NCBI GenBank assembly: GCA_025201765.1
Contig: MU623355.1
Coordinates: forward strand, 310,001-374,000
Source of the DNA: Daldinia sp. FL1419
Taxonomy: Eukaryota > Ascomycota > Sordariomycetes > Xylariales > Hypoxylaceae
Direction of reading: 5' to 3'
DNA: 64,000 nucleotides
Shown here: one piece after another, positions 46,243-58,163 of the stretch
Numbering within the stretch: the first letter of the stretch is position 1
How the letters are laid out: the number at the start of each line of letters is the position of its first letter
The notes under the pieces: generated by a model
What the model saw: only the letters and a program-made list of their open reading frames with translations
The model's database searches: none
What the model was told of the DNA's origin: nothing
Made by a program: the position numbers and the translations under genes

Positions 46243-49200
46243 CTAAAGCGCCTCGATTGCTTTCGTCAGCACGTTCATACTTTGTAAACCGATATCGCTG
46301 CTCTTCGACTCGTCCAAGAGAGCGGCGACATCGCTCAATATACCTAGAGGAATGTAACAACCCTCACGGGCGCGCTCCAGGCTTTCTTTCAGCCTGCTAG
46401 TGTGCTCCCATTCTTTAGCGGCCACTTCAGCCCGCTCGATCACGCGACTAGAGATGCCACACATTGCTGCGCAATGCATTCCAAAGCTCCCCTCTGCTAC
46501 CCCGTCCTCAAGTTTGTATAGGAAGGTCACCCGCCGCTGCTTCTCGTCGACATGTATCTGCATGCGTTTCGCCCTGATCTCAGGATGATTTTCGAATTCG
46601 GTCGCCAGCGAATGATAATGAGTGGCAAAGAAGCCAATACACCCTATATGTGTAGCCACATGATGCAGGACTGCCTGTGCCACGGCAACGCCGTCATAAC
46701 TCGACGTGCCGCGGCCGAGCTCGTCCAAGATGACTAATGACCGCGGAGTAGCTTCGGACAAAATTTTCTTTGTTTCCGACAACTCAACGAAGAATGTTGA
46801 CTGTGCCGCGAAGATGTTATCATTGGCACCCAGCCGCGACATGATACGATCACAGGGAGTTAGCTTGGCCGAGGCGGCTGGTACGTAGCACCCAATCTGT
46901 GCCATAATAACCGCTACACAGGACTGCGAGGAGATTAGAAACAGACACAACGGCGAAAGGGGGGTTAAAAACTTACCATTCGTAAGATTGTAGACTTACC
47001 GGCAGCATTCGCGCCGGTCAGGAGGTCAATCTTGGCAGAATTGCCGCCTAAAACGATGTCATTAGGTATGAAATCATCGACGGTATTTAGCATACAAGGG
47101 TGGCGCAGCTCCTCAAACTCGACGACGCTGCGTTCTTCATCCACCAGGACAGGTCGGCAGCTGGGCTCGCTCAAGGAAGATGATGTTTTGGCGAGGCAAA
47201 GGAGACAGTCGAGCTGAGACGTGATGCGGATGGCTTGTAGCCAAGTATCGTAATCGACATCGAATCGCCGAAAGAGACGCAGCATGACTTCCCTGACAAG
47301 TTGAGAGTGGGTTTCCTCCGCCTCCTGCAGCTGCCGCACAAGATCTGTAAGCTCCTTGAAGTAATACCGTTTGACTGCAGAGGTGGCAGACATTTGCTGC
47401 CAGTCCTTGGGAACCTTGACAGCTTTGGGGGCTTCGATCTGATAGACTTCCTTGCCCACATCGGCGAACCTAAGAGATTTGTTCTTCAGCTCTACCCTCT
47501 TCTCGTTAAGTAGCTTCTGAAGGTCATCTTTAATCTCGGCGATTCTGTCGTGGCTCTGGTCGAAATCCTCCTCGATTCCGCGCTCGGGAACGAGAATCTT
47601 TTCCTCCCGAGCCTTCTTGCGGTCGAAAGCCGTCTTCCAATAAGAAAGCGGCTCGGCGAGATTCGGCATGGACGAAACCAAACGATGTACCAAGCCCTGC
47701 CCATCGCCAAAGCCATCAAGAAGGCTCACTGCGTACTCAATTTGCTCAAACCCCTCTAGAACTTTGACAAAGTCGTCGGGACGGCACGCGCCAGCGTGAA
47801 TTCGAGAGATGAGACGTTCAAGATCGGGCATTCGCGTCATCTGCGAGGATAGCTGTTCTCGGACGGTAATGTTTGCGTTGAGCATATCAACCGCGTCCAA
47901 ACGCTCGTTGATCTTTTCGATATTGCACAAGGGGTGACATACCCATTGGCGGAAAAGTCGCTTGCCGAAAGGCGTAACGCAGCGGTTTAGAAGCGCAAAC
48001 AATGTCCCACCAGAACCTCCGTCTACGGAGTTAGAAAATATCTCGAGGTTGATAAGAGTTTGGCCATCGAGAATCAACGTGCCATTCTTGTGGATAGGGT
48101 TGTACCAGGTAAAGTTGCCTTGGGATAGGAGGTTTCTCTCGATCTTGAGAACTCGGAGATACTGAATAAGAGCGCCGAGAGCAGACATTAGCAGATCCTT
48201 ATCTTTCGCCTCGGCTAACACGGCCGGCCAGCACTCCTCTACTCCTCCAGCTTCCGCGAAGTAGCCGTTACAGTCGAGCTCCCTTCTGGTAAGATCGGCT
48301 TCCCAAAATTCGCTGCCAGGCTTGAAATAGTTCCAGATGGTCGTGGGGGAGGTATTATTTTTGAGAATTCGTAGAGCTTTGGTCGAGATGCGAGACTTTT
48401 CAAGAAGTAACTCCCGAGGGCTCGTCTGGGCGACGAGCGTCTCAAATTTAGTCAAGTCGACATCGTCGTCAAATTCAGATATGAAGAATTGACCTGTAGC
48501 AGCGTCTACAAAAGCGACACCGAACACAGGATGGTCGTCAACGACGGACTCCTTGATAGCGACACAATAAGTTGCCATGTCATCCTGAAGCATACTACCG
48601 TCAACAAGCGTGCCGCCAGTCAGAATGCAGGCTAGCTCTCGCCGAATGATCTTATCTTGCTTCTTGGCCTTGGCATCTACGCGCTCTCTCATTTCTTTGC
48701 CCAGTGCGGTCTCCATCTGATCGACTCGCGCGACTTTGTAGCCCTTGGCTATGAACTGGTTAACCCACATGTCTAACGAACTTTCCGGGACGCCAACCAT
48801 GCGCATGTTGACGCGATCAGTAAGTTTGAGGTCGAAGAGCTGGTGGCCGATGGTGGCATCGTTTTCGTAGAGCTCGTAGAACTTGCCCTTCTTAAAAAAG
48901 ACCACCGTATCCCACAGCTTCTGCTTAATCTCCCAATACTGCTTCTCAAAAGCTGAAAACCCGCTCCATGCCAAGGGTGGAACGTGCACGGTCGCAGGAT
49001 CGTAATCTGGGTGGCCAGGCGGGTTCCGATTTATATCTTTAATGTTAGCGAGCCAAGGATAGCGCTCTTCTGGCTCTCTAGTATGTGCCTTTTGCTTTGC
49101 CGACGAGGGCTTGCGCGTAGATTGCGAAACCGCCCTGGGCTTTGTCGGTTCAATATTATTCGGGTCGTACCGCCACTGCTGAGCGGTTGACGTCGACGGC

Positions 49201-50004
49201 ACATCATCCATCATCTCGTCGCCGTCCTTTTCGATTTGCTCGTCCTCCTCCTTCTCGGGTGAAGCATGCGTTCGCTTTCGAGCGCTTTGAGGTTTGGAAG
49301 GACGCTTTCGTTTCCTGGCTGGTGCATCCGAATCGTCAGAAACTACGAAATCAGCCATCTCATCTGCGGTAGGGTTATCAATATCAGTATGCGTATTAAG
49401 TAATATTGTGGTAGAATTTTACCATCTTCTTCGATAGCACCAGCATCCTTGCTTTCCTCGTAATTATCTTCTTCCTCGTCTATAACTCGGGATTTCTGGC
49501 GGGTGCGGCGTCGGGATCGAGAAGTCTTCATGCTTACAAAAACATCCTCGTCATCGTCAGAAGATTCGGCGTAATTGACCGTCTTTCTTATCTGCGAAGT
49601 ATTAGTACAGGTCCAGAAGGAGGGACGGCACAGTTGTATTACCTTGCGTGTTGGGCTGCTAGTTACAACGGCTCGAGAAGAAAGTGATTGCTAGATACGT
49701 CAGCAGTCATTCGCGAGGACAATTATTTTCTAGTTACCTTTATCGTAGCAGCAGAGCCGCGATTTTCCTGAGAGCTGGAAGGCTCCAAAGCATCGCTGCT
49801 GGGGACGGGGGTGACAGCGGAAGGCTTTTTATTGGACTTTGTCGTTTCCTTGAGACAGGATGACGCGGGAGACGAATTCGGGGCTGGGGAGGATTTTGCA
49901 AAGAAGCCGAGAATAGTCTGCTGCTTTCCGGTAGTCGCAGAAGTCGAGCTTGGCTTCCTAGACATCGAAGGTGTTTTCTTGGCTGGAGTGCGAACATCTC
50001 CCAT
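46243..50004 (-). CDS. MSH6: DNA mismatch repair protein Msh6
   Basis: Partner of Msh2 in MutS-alpha, recognising base mismatches and small loops in the nucleus. Exons are 49738-50004, 49643-49690, 49423-49591, 46977-49363 and 46243-46923 (introns 47, 51, 59 and 53 nt), giving 1183 aa. The disordered N-terminus has a PCNA-interacting box at 28-35 (QQTILGFF). Acidic and basic patches follow, then MutS domain I with the Phe-x-Glu mismatch-reading motif at 323-325 (GKFYELYE). The lever/clamp core leads to the ATPase: Walker A GANAAGKST at 945-953, then Walker B VILDELGRGTSSYDG and GFFATHYHSL. The last intron directly follows the Walker A helix (ILRM). The PIP box and FYE motif separate it from Msh2 and Msh3. 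Confidence 0.95.
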
Positions 50005-50745
50005 CTTGATTGCTGTGGTGCGTAAGAAACTACTACTAAAATAGACACTATAGTACCGGCACCAAGAAGCGGATATGTTCGAAAATCGATCAATTGGAAA
50101 GCATATACAGGCTGCGGGTTGGCTACAGGTGATTCTACGAGGAGTAGGCTAGGAAGATGGTTTGGACGATTGTTCTTTGTTGAGTTTAACTGGCAAACTG
50201 GATAGAACCAATTATCGAGCACCTTCAATTAATGGAAACCGCGACCAGGTCCAAGCTCCCCACATGATCCGCGTTGAACCCGCGTCGCGTGTTGCTTCTT
50301 CATTAAAAATATGAGAAGTTCTATATTATGGGGTATCATGGTAGGTGCGTTCTCTTATCAGCGTATGCAATTCCCATAATTGAACAAGGGTTGCATTTTT
50401 TTTTAAGGATGCTTTAACCCTCTAAATTACCTGAGAAATTACCCTTTTAAGATTAGAGCGAAAATCTTTAAATATAATTATTATGTTATTTCGCATAGTT
50501 AGCCTAATAAAAATCTGCAATGAACCTCTAACAAACGGTTAATATAACTAACCTAGCGGAATAGAATGTCATGCTTGCGAATATATGGATTTTAGAATAT
50601 GGAAAATCAAATTATTCGCCTCTACCTATTATCTACATTTACATTGGTTCCTTGTGCTATAACTCCAATCACGCTGCTGCTCGCCTAGACTATGAGATGT
50701 TGGTCGATCCTTCTCACCATCCTTTCCTCCTCAGACTTCAACCCA
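50005..50745. other. spacer with AT-rich patch
   Basis: Region between the MSH6 start and the 3' end of the next minus-strand gene. It is AT-rich from about 50390 to 50565 with no inverted ends found. No gene seen. Confidence 0.5.
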
Positions 50746-51867
50746 TCAACGTATCTGCGGGTGGAGGGCATAGTCGTCTCCACCCAGGTACGGTTCCTTC
50801 GACGGACCGGCAAGATCGAAAGGCTTAATAACACGGCGTTGACCATCCGCTACCACGTCCGACTTGATATCTGGGTCGATAGATTGAACGCAGATGCGGG
50901 CGTTATAGTCAAACGTCGCCATCAATACCCACGCGTTAATCCCAGTCATCTCGATGCGTTGCTGATACGGATTAACATATGTCGAGAGATCCCAGAAGCC
51001 CAGCCCCATATCCTGATATTCATTTCTGGCTATGCCAATGTGGTACTCAATGATATGACCTATCAATTCCTTGACGGCTGCAAAGCAGCGCTCTCCCGAC
51101 GTCGATTCTTCAAGCGGCATGGGACAAATCTGGCCTTCTGTAAACACGAGGTTCGAGATATTTAAACCCGCGCGTTGAAAAAAGTTTGTTATTTGTCGCT
51201 GTAGTCTCCCATGACGAGCTGGTATCGGCCAATGTATTCCATCTTCGTCCACCTTCGGGTCACGGCGGGCGTCATATATGGTAACCACCCGCACATCCTC
51301 GTTCCAGTCGGGATATCCTGGCAGCGGTTGAGACCACCAGGCGATCAGAACCCAGTCTTTTCCCCAATGGTCCTCTACCCAGATAGGCCAGAGGTTGAAG
51401 GCCTTTTCCTTGAACTCCCAGTATACGTCATCTCCCCTCTTGTCCGTCTGTTTCTCCGTTTCCCTAAAAATCGTCTCTGCAAAACGATCATCTGAAGACC
51501 AAAGACCGGGCCCGTTCGGAGGAAAGATACTCACTCGCTCGTGAATAAATCGGGGGGCGCACTTCCAGATATGATCAGTTGCGACATCCATGGCACACGG
51601 GGTAATCGGCGCATCGCGGGAAAGCTGGAGCGTGCTGAGCCCATACATAGATCGGTAAGATTGGTGTATGTAGCTTGGCCATGGAACATTCCTCTTGTTC
51701 CTCTTATTCTCGGGAATCGGTTGGTACGTCCCATCAGTTAACGTCCAGCTGGAAGACATGCGTAGCTTGTAGTCAGCTGCTGAGGCGACTGGTCTTTCGA
51801 ACAGCGATGGGGCTTTGTGCGGAAGCTTCCTAGCTCCCGGCCTTTTCGGATTTCCTGTGACAACCAT
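50746..51867 (-). CDS. hypothetical protein, faint Ulp1/C48-type cysteine-protease layout
   Basis: Intronless, 373 aa from the ATG at 51867 (the frame before it begins with TTG). I do not recognise a named family. A Trp-rich core reads IWVEDHWGKDWVLIAWW, then VVTIYDARRDP, and later TEGQICPMPLEE followed by SGERCFAAVKELIGH. The order His167-Trp, Asp199 after a Tyr, Gln247 and Cys261 recalls Ulp1/SENP proteases, but the spacing is looser and the usual D-C-G is R-C-F, so this is an inference of fold at best. It may be an inactive or divergent relative. No signal peptide or membrane segment. Function unknown; it lies upstream of MSH6 on the same strand. Confidence 0.7.
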   Translation of the reverse strand: MVVTGNPKRPGARKLPHKAPSLFERPVASAADYKLRMSSSWTLTDGTYQPIPENKRNKRNVPWPSYIHQSYRSMYGLSTLQLSRDAPITPCAMDVATDHIWKCAPRFIHERVSIFPPNGPGLWSSDDRFAETIFRETEKQTDKRGDDVYWEFKEKAFNLWPIWVEDHWGKDWVLIAWWSQPLPGYPDWNEDVRVVTIYDARRDPKVDEDGIHWPIPARHGRLQRQITNFFQRAGLNISNLVFTEGQICPMPLEESTSGERCFAAVKELIGHIIEYHIGIARNEYQDMGLGFWDLSTYVNPYQQRIEMTGINAWVLMATFDYNARICVQSIDPDIKSDVVADGQRRVIKPFDLAGPSKEPYLGGDDYALHPQIR

Positions 51868-54016
51868 CTTGTCTAATTGAAGGGCCAATGAAGATGTGTA
51901 TTATGACTATCGAGTAAATATGTTTTGGTATTGTGATGTTAGGATGCAAATGAACCGACGATGCGTTTTTTACAGTAGGTCTAAATAATGGTCGGTTTGG
52001 ACGGGGTTACATTCCAAAGGGCGTAATTGCGGGAAGCTGAATTCAGATAAACCCCTTTGTCACTTGCTAAGTTTAAGCGAGCTTCAGTAGGTACAGACTT
52101 CTTACATATGTTTCCTTGTTCTTAACGATGGTTCCGGCTAAGATTAGTTTTATACTAGATGTAAGACAATGGCTGTCCGTTGCTGCTTTCATATCAGAAA
52201 CATGCTTAATAAAGCATAGGACTATTTCCAAGGAAGTGTATGGGCTCTTCGAATACATTTAATGAGTGTGTTCAAAATACCTAAGCATGCCGGTTATATA
52301 TCATTTGAGGTTCCGGGCCACCTGTAGCGTGATCTCAGGCATCAATATAGCAATGTAGACAAAGAGGATCATATGGGACATGGTTTATCGCAAGATACGA
52401 CGCGATATTTCCTAGAGTAGGTACAGACCTATTAGATATTCGAAATCTTTTTGCTTGTCTATAGATCTGTCCACGTATTCCATCGAGATCAGCTAAGGAC
52501 AGCATCAATCCTTGCGATGGCTTCACTTTGTAGGAATAAGGCAACAATGCGCCACGAGATCATGGGAACATGTCATCATCATCAACTCCAGGGGAGAATA
52601 TAGATATTTTTCTTTCTTTGACCGTAAGAACAAGGTTTCTCTCGAAGCCCTTGGCTCGTCTTGACGATTGATTATGCCCCAAGACTTTTCAGCTAGGGCG
52701 TAGGATACAAATATTTAACTCGATAATAAAATCTCCCACTCCTTTTAAGCAATGCTTCATCCCGATTTAACTCATGTTCTCAACACTAGGACGTTTTCCC
52801 TTGCCATGTGTAGAAAACGCAAGCTGTCGGATACAGATTACGTAGACTTTAGACCTGTAGAAATTAGTTAGAGAGGAGTCGAACAATGTAGCTTTCGACA
52901 AGAATCATGTTGAGAAACAGTCCTTAGTTCGGTTGTAATGCTATACTAATAGGTATTATTCGGGCGGCTGAAGTCACGTTGCCTGAAATCGGCATGTCTC
53001 CGTTACCCAGTCGTAAGTCGAGTCCCCAATACCGTCATGAATACCTATTTTAGGAAGTTGATAGGTGAGCTTCGTCAGAGTACCAAGTGAGTCGTGTTTT
53101 GTACGACATGTATTTCCTCCCGATGCTAGGGAATACTTGGTGGATTCGGTATCTAACGCCGAGATTTAACAAAGACGGCTGAGACAACTAACCTTGCTTG
53201 ATCTTACATCTGAACGAGTACGCCACTCAGCTTTAAGAACAGGAAAGTCTGTACTATGCTAGGGCTGTCCATCGCTGCACGAGCTATGAGGGTATCCACA
53301 AGGCCGAAGCGGAAATAGCCGGAAATACAAACATATTAAAGTTAGACCCGTTCCAATTCCCGAAATTTTGGTTGACCGCAATCCCTCGGTCTAATCCCGT
53401 GCGTATCTGAAGGAATTATGCCGTCTTATTCAACTCGCGCGTACAAATTTATATGAGAAAGTACTTATATGCCAGTAATTTCCGTAATTCTCAAGGAAAC
53501 GTAGTAGTTTTTCTCTTTGGCCTCGAGTACATCTTGAAAATTTTGGCAGAAATAATACCTATAGAATGGTGTGAAGAGCGCTACTAATCACCGTCCCTTT
53601 AATCTGTACTTGGCAATGATTCTCGTTTACCTAGCAAGCCCTTCAACGCCATCTCAAAGATAGCTCCCGGTTCTACGTCTCCACGGCCGGCCATAAGCGA
53701 AGGTTACATTACTTCTCACCGATAACTCACATAACTATGTTAAATATATAGGTAGGTTGGCAGCTATATAAATGCATTAAGCTAACCGACAAAGCTTTGT
53801 GAAGCCTGGAATTTCGTATTTCGGAACAAGAGCCGTGGCCCGCCGGTTCGCACTTTTTCTCTGATGATTTTTATAACATACTTTTCACCAAGTCTGCACC
53901 TGGGATTTCTGATCGCAAAGATTGTTGAAATTACTTGGTCGTGTAGTCGATTCCGGCGCCTTCATTAGACCCGAAACGTCTAGTTCGGACAGCTCGATCT
54001 CGATCCTCAACCAAGG
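51868..54016. other. 2.1-kb divergent spacer
   Basis: No gene supported. A 70-codon minus-strand frame at 52335-52547 has no recognisable motif. The spacer is AT-leaning and holds the promoters of the C48-like and MFS genes. Confidence 0.5.
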
Positions 54017-56058
54017 ATGGACCCGGGGAACGACGGCGGTAGTCTGACACCCACTGGCGAACAAAAAGATTGCCTAACCCTTGGCGATGTAGTACCTGAG
54101 AAACACACGTTGGCACCGTCCGGTGTTTCGGCAGTGAACTCATCAGCTTCCGACTTCGTCTCTTCCACTGCGAAGGCCGAAAAGATAAGGTCGACGGACC
54201 GGGAAGAGATGATTAGCGACATGTCGCCTCCCGACGCCAGCACTCCCATTTCATATCTCTATCTAACATTTGACACGCCGCTATCAGGCGCAAACACGGG
54301 GCAAGTTCAGTCAGACCGCGGAAATCTTCCGCCGTGTCCTGATCTTTCTCCGTTCGCAAATCCGCTAACATGGCCGTGGGCGCGCAAAGGAGTCATGGTG
54401 GCTATATCTTGCATGGCGACCTGTTTTACGGCATATGCAGCCGGTGCGTATTCCGAATCAGCTGATCTGATCGCCGCAGAGTTCAACACAACGCGTGAAA
54501 GCGCGCTGGTTGGCGTGACGACGTTCTGCATCGGCTTCGCTGTCGCCCCTATGGTTTTGGCTCCGTTTTCCGAGGTCAACGGACGCTATCCAATCTTCGC
54601 TATTGCCGGCGTCGTATTTGTAGTCTTTCAGGCCGTCTGCGGCGTAGTCACAAACCTAGCAGGCATGCTAATTGCCCGGTTCTTCAAGGGTGTTGGTGGA
54701 AGCGTGTTCAGCACGATGGTGGGCGGCGTGATTGCCGACATGTATGAAAAAGAGGACCGAAACACGCCGATGGCACTCTTCAGCGGCGCCGTCCTCGTCG
54801 GTACTGGCCTCGGGCCGCTCGTGGCAGCGGTAATGGTTGAGCAGTGGGGAAACGAGGGCCAGAAGTGGAAATGGGTATTTTGGCATCAAGGTATGTTCTC
54901 CGTCGAATCCTAATCTTGGTGGTTACAAACTAGGGCCGTAATGGCTGACTTTTAAACACTAGTCATCATAGATTTCGTCCTGATGGTTGCAGTCGTGGCC
55001 TTCTTCAAAGAGAGCCGGGGTTCAGTGCTGCTATCGAGAAAGGCCAAGGCCTTGAATAAGTGGTATCAACAACTGGAAGAAAATGGGGTGTTTGGGGTTC
55101 ACGTCTACAGAAGCGAAAACCCGAGTATGTTGTCAAGACTGGCGGCGACCGCGTCGGAAACCAATCCGAATGGACGCTCGGAATTGCGACGTATTAGGTG
55201 GATCGTGAGGGAAGATGAGCAGCGGGCATCCCTCGTTACGATGATAACCGTATCGCTATTTAGGCCGTTCATGTTCCTCTTTACAGAACCGATTGTATTC
55301 TTTTTCTCGCTATGGGTGTCCTTCGCGTGGGCTATCCTCTACTTGACCTTTGGATCCATACCGCTCGTTTTTCAGAGGCAGTACGATTTTAGCATCGAGC
55401 AGTCGGGCCTTGTTTTTCTTGCCATGATCGTAGGCTCTATACTCGCAACAATCCTCGGAATATACCAAGAAGGAGTGCTCAAGCATCCCAAGTGGCGTTC
55501 CGATTCGGAAGGCTCCGAAACGGATAGCTCAGATAACCCAGAGGTCGGTACTACTGGGTTTTGGGCTTTTGTAAGACAAAAGTTTCCGGCTACGTCCCCC
55601 GAATCCAGGCTCTACTTTACTTGTTTCACGTCGGTACTGCTGCCGGCGGGTCTATATCTGTTTGGGTTTGCGTCTCAGCCGTCGATTCACTGGATGGTTC
55701 CGACGTTTGCGATATTCCTCGCTACGATGGGTATCTTTTACGTCTACCTAGCTACCTTTAACTATCTAGCGGACATCTATCAAGCGTACGCGTCGTCGGC
55801 GCTGGCCGCACAGTCCTTCTGCCGTAACGTACTCGGCGGAGCATTTCCTCTCGTCACAGGACCTCTGATTAGAAATCTCGGCGAGGATGCAATGGGTGGT
55901 TTGTTGGGTGGGATTGCCACCGTGCTAACAATCGTCCCGTGGGCTTTGGTCTTGTTCGGAAATAGAATCCGGGCTAGGAGTTCATTTGCTATCGTAAGAG
56001 GCCTTTTCTTACTCTTGTATCAATCGCTAATAGTAGACAGGCACTGGAGGAAAAGTGA
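54017..56058 (+). CDS. MFS transporter, DHA1 drug/polyamine type
   Basis: Proton antiporter-like exporter of the plasma membrane. Exons are 54017-54890, 54963-55993 and 56041-56058 (introns 72 and 47 nt), giving 640 aa. About 110 hydrophilic residues precede TM1. Twelve hydrophobic segments; motif-like stretches include SESADLIAAEFNTT, FSEVNGRYPIF, ARFFKGVGGSVFSTMVGGVIAD and GTGLGPLVAA (antiporter motif C region). A long charged loop separates the halves, with a Ser/Glu/Asp-rich insert near 500 (SDSEGSETDSSDNPE). The small last exon gives the usual ending SSFAIALEEK; reading through would instead add a basic tail. Substrate unknown: polyamines, azoles and other drugs are known for this class. 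Confidence 0.88.
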
Positions 56059-57001
56059 AGCGAGTAGGCCTTGGCGGAAACCAGGACGGCACCAGCGCAG
56101 GAGATAAAAGATAGACCGTGCCTTCATCCAAGGCGACGTAAACCCGTATACGATCGAACGCCCTTTAGCGTCTCGAATAAGACGAGAATTTGGAATAGAC
56201 TGTAGAGAGAGTGGGGTTGAAGCAATGAATAGATTGTTGATGAGGGTAGAGTTCGATAAGGCCTAATGGGAAGCTAGGGAATGAAATTTTTGAGATAATG
56301 AGAAGATGCTGTCACGGGGCGAATGGTTATGAGCTAGGTAGCCCCGAGGTTTTTCTTTTTTTTTTTTAGTTATTTCGTTTTGTTTCCTTGTCGTCGCTGA
56401 TGATGAGTGTCAGGTCGGAGGCCCATTTTAAGACTTGGGATATGGAAGATTATTGTGTCTGCCAGTCTGCCAGTTTAGATCTGTCAACCTAGGTGCCTAC
56501 CTACCTAGGCAGAATGACGTCAAAAAAAGTGCCTAACACGGCAATTCAAATAATAAAGGATTCCTACGCAATAATACTCGAAATAAAATTTCGAAAAATA
56601 TCTTAAAAGATTAAATTTTGTTTTTATTTAAACGTTTTTTCTTGGATTATAGGATATGATTTGATTGAGGCTATCAATAGGAAAGTGAGTTATATCTTAA
56701 GAGAATCGGCACTTATTTTGACGCGATTCTGCTAGGTACATACGCGGTTTGACCTAGGGGCCTCCATAGATAAAGCGAGAGAGAATGGTTTTCGTACCTG
56801 CACCGTCCATATGTAGGTATGTATATAAGTACCTAGTTATCGATAGTAAAAACCCCACTATGCCCCGCGATACGGCTTTGGTACCCCTCCAAATGACGAT
56901 TTTGCAATTTAGCTTCTTTTTACACTTCATCCCGCTCAGCATTTTATCTAATCGAAATCATCCTAACCTTCCAGAGAAACATTCTAGGCTAGCACGCCAT
57001 T
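56059..57001. other. spacer between MFS exporter and PBDC1
   Basis: No gene seen. A T9 run sits near 56360, a TGACGTCA (CRE/ATF-like) octamer at 56515-56522, and an AT-rich patch from 56525 to 56660. Confidence 0.5.
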
Positions 57002-57645
57002 ATGGAAGAAATTACAAAGATGTCCGGGCCTGTCCCGAAGAACTTTGATGCGGAGAATGCGGATAATCTGGAGGATGTACGGTTCCCTTGGTCGGCCATT
57101 TTGAGACGTATTTAATCGCTAACTAGGCACTCTGAGTGATAGATTGAGAAACAATTTGCTGTCAAAGGTTCGCTCGTATTGAAAACTAATAAAGACATCA
57201 CAGCTTACGAGCGCAGCGGTGCAGCATCTCGAGACATACTGGGCTATTTTGGAAAAGGTCAAGGGTTCCTCGTTGCGACTCACCAAGATGGACGATGACA
57301 TATACGCTCACCTCAAAGCCGATTTCCCCGAATTTGACCCCGCAGCGACTATAAACGAGGAGGAGATGAAGAGCAAGTCTGGAAAGGAAAGGTGGCGCAA
57401 GTTCATGATGGCCTATGAGAAAAAGGTCGACGATTATAACTTTGGCACCATGCTACGAACGAGCCCCAACGTAGAGTACGAACAGGATACAACCATATTC
57501 GGTATGACTAGTTTCTTGTATTGCAGACGAAGTCTAACCTTTACTAGTGCCGAGAATGCAATTCTATGCCGTCGAGATTGCCAGAAACAGAGCCGGTCTT
57601 AACGACTGGATCTACGAAAAGGCCAAAGGCACCAACAATTCCTAA
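57002..57645 (+). CDS. PBDC1-family cytosolic protein (yeast YPL225W homologue)
   Basis: Exons are 57002-57076, 57143-57167 (25 nt), 57217-57501 and 57548-57645 (introns 66, 49 and 46 nt), giving 160 aa. Spliced text shows the family pattern NADNLEDIEKQFAVKAVQHL, then ETYWAILEKVKGSSLRLTK, DDDIYAHLKADFPEF, KERWRKFMMAYEKKV and FGTMLRTSPNVEY, ending MQFYAVEIARNRAGLNDWIY. The family is small, helical, cytosolic and conserved in eukaryotes; the yeast member has been linked to chaperoning of nascent translation elongation factor 1A. A second in-frame ATG lies 18 nt downstream (MSGPVPK), and either could be the start. The 25-nt exon is supported only by frame and conservation. Confidence 0.85.
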
Positions 57646-58163
57646 TACGTATACGCCAAGTGGAGAAAAAATAGCTTCATCTCGTTATTTCTTACGATAC
57701 CCAAACGAGAGGATAAGGCGAGGAGGATAAAAGAGCGTGGAAACACTATGTCGACAACATGGTCGGGACTTGGTATGTAATACGTGGATAGAATATCAAA
57801 GGGGCCTTAGGTCTTGAAACTTAACTTATCCCTTGGGCAACCTCGCATTTTAGTGACCCATTCGTCACGGTAACAGTTGGTAGTGATAAAACTTACGCGG
57901 AATGTACCTGCAAAAGTATCCTCTCTCGCCAAATGCAACCTTCTTTCGCGTTTGTGTTGTCTGATTTCCCACCTCGCTTGCAGCCACAAAGGAAGAGACA
58001 AAGACGGATAGGAAAGATTGGAGTAGAGCGTCTAGTAAGCAAAGGTGACTCGACAACAATTCAATTGGAGCATGATGCCCGACTTAGCTCTTCGAATTCG
58101 GCTTGTGCTCTTGTAGATAACTAATACTGTACTGACAAAACACTCTAGCCCCGTGGCGGGATC
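57646..58163. other. spacer / promoter of the ABC transporter
   Basis: No gene supported; short frames on both strands look random. It should contain the PBDC1 3' UTR and the ABC transporter promoter. Confidence 0.5.

Noticed and set aside
52335..52547. 70-codon minus-strand frame
   Set aside because: No family resemblance and no plausible exons on either side.
56041..56107. Basic C-terminal tail of the MFS exporter from read-through of 55994-56040
   Set aside because: GTAAGA...GACAG with a GCTAAT branch is a good 47-nt intron, and splicing gives the ending usual for the family.
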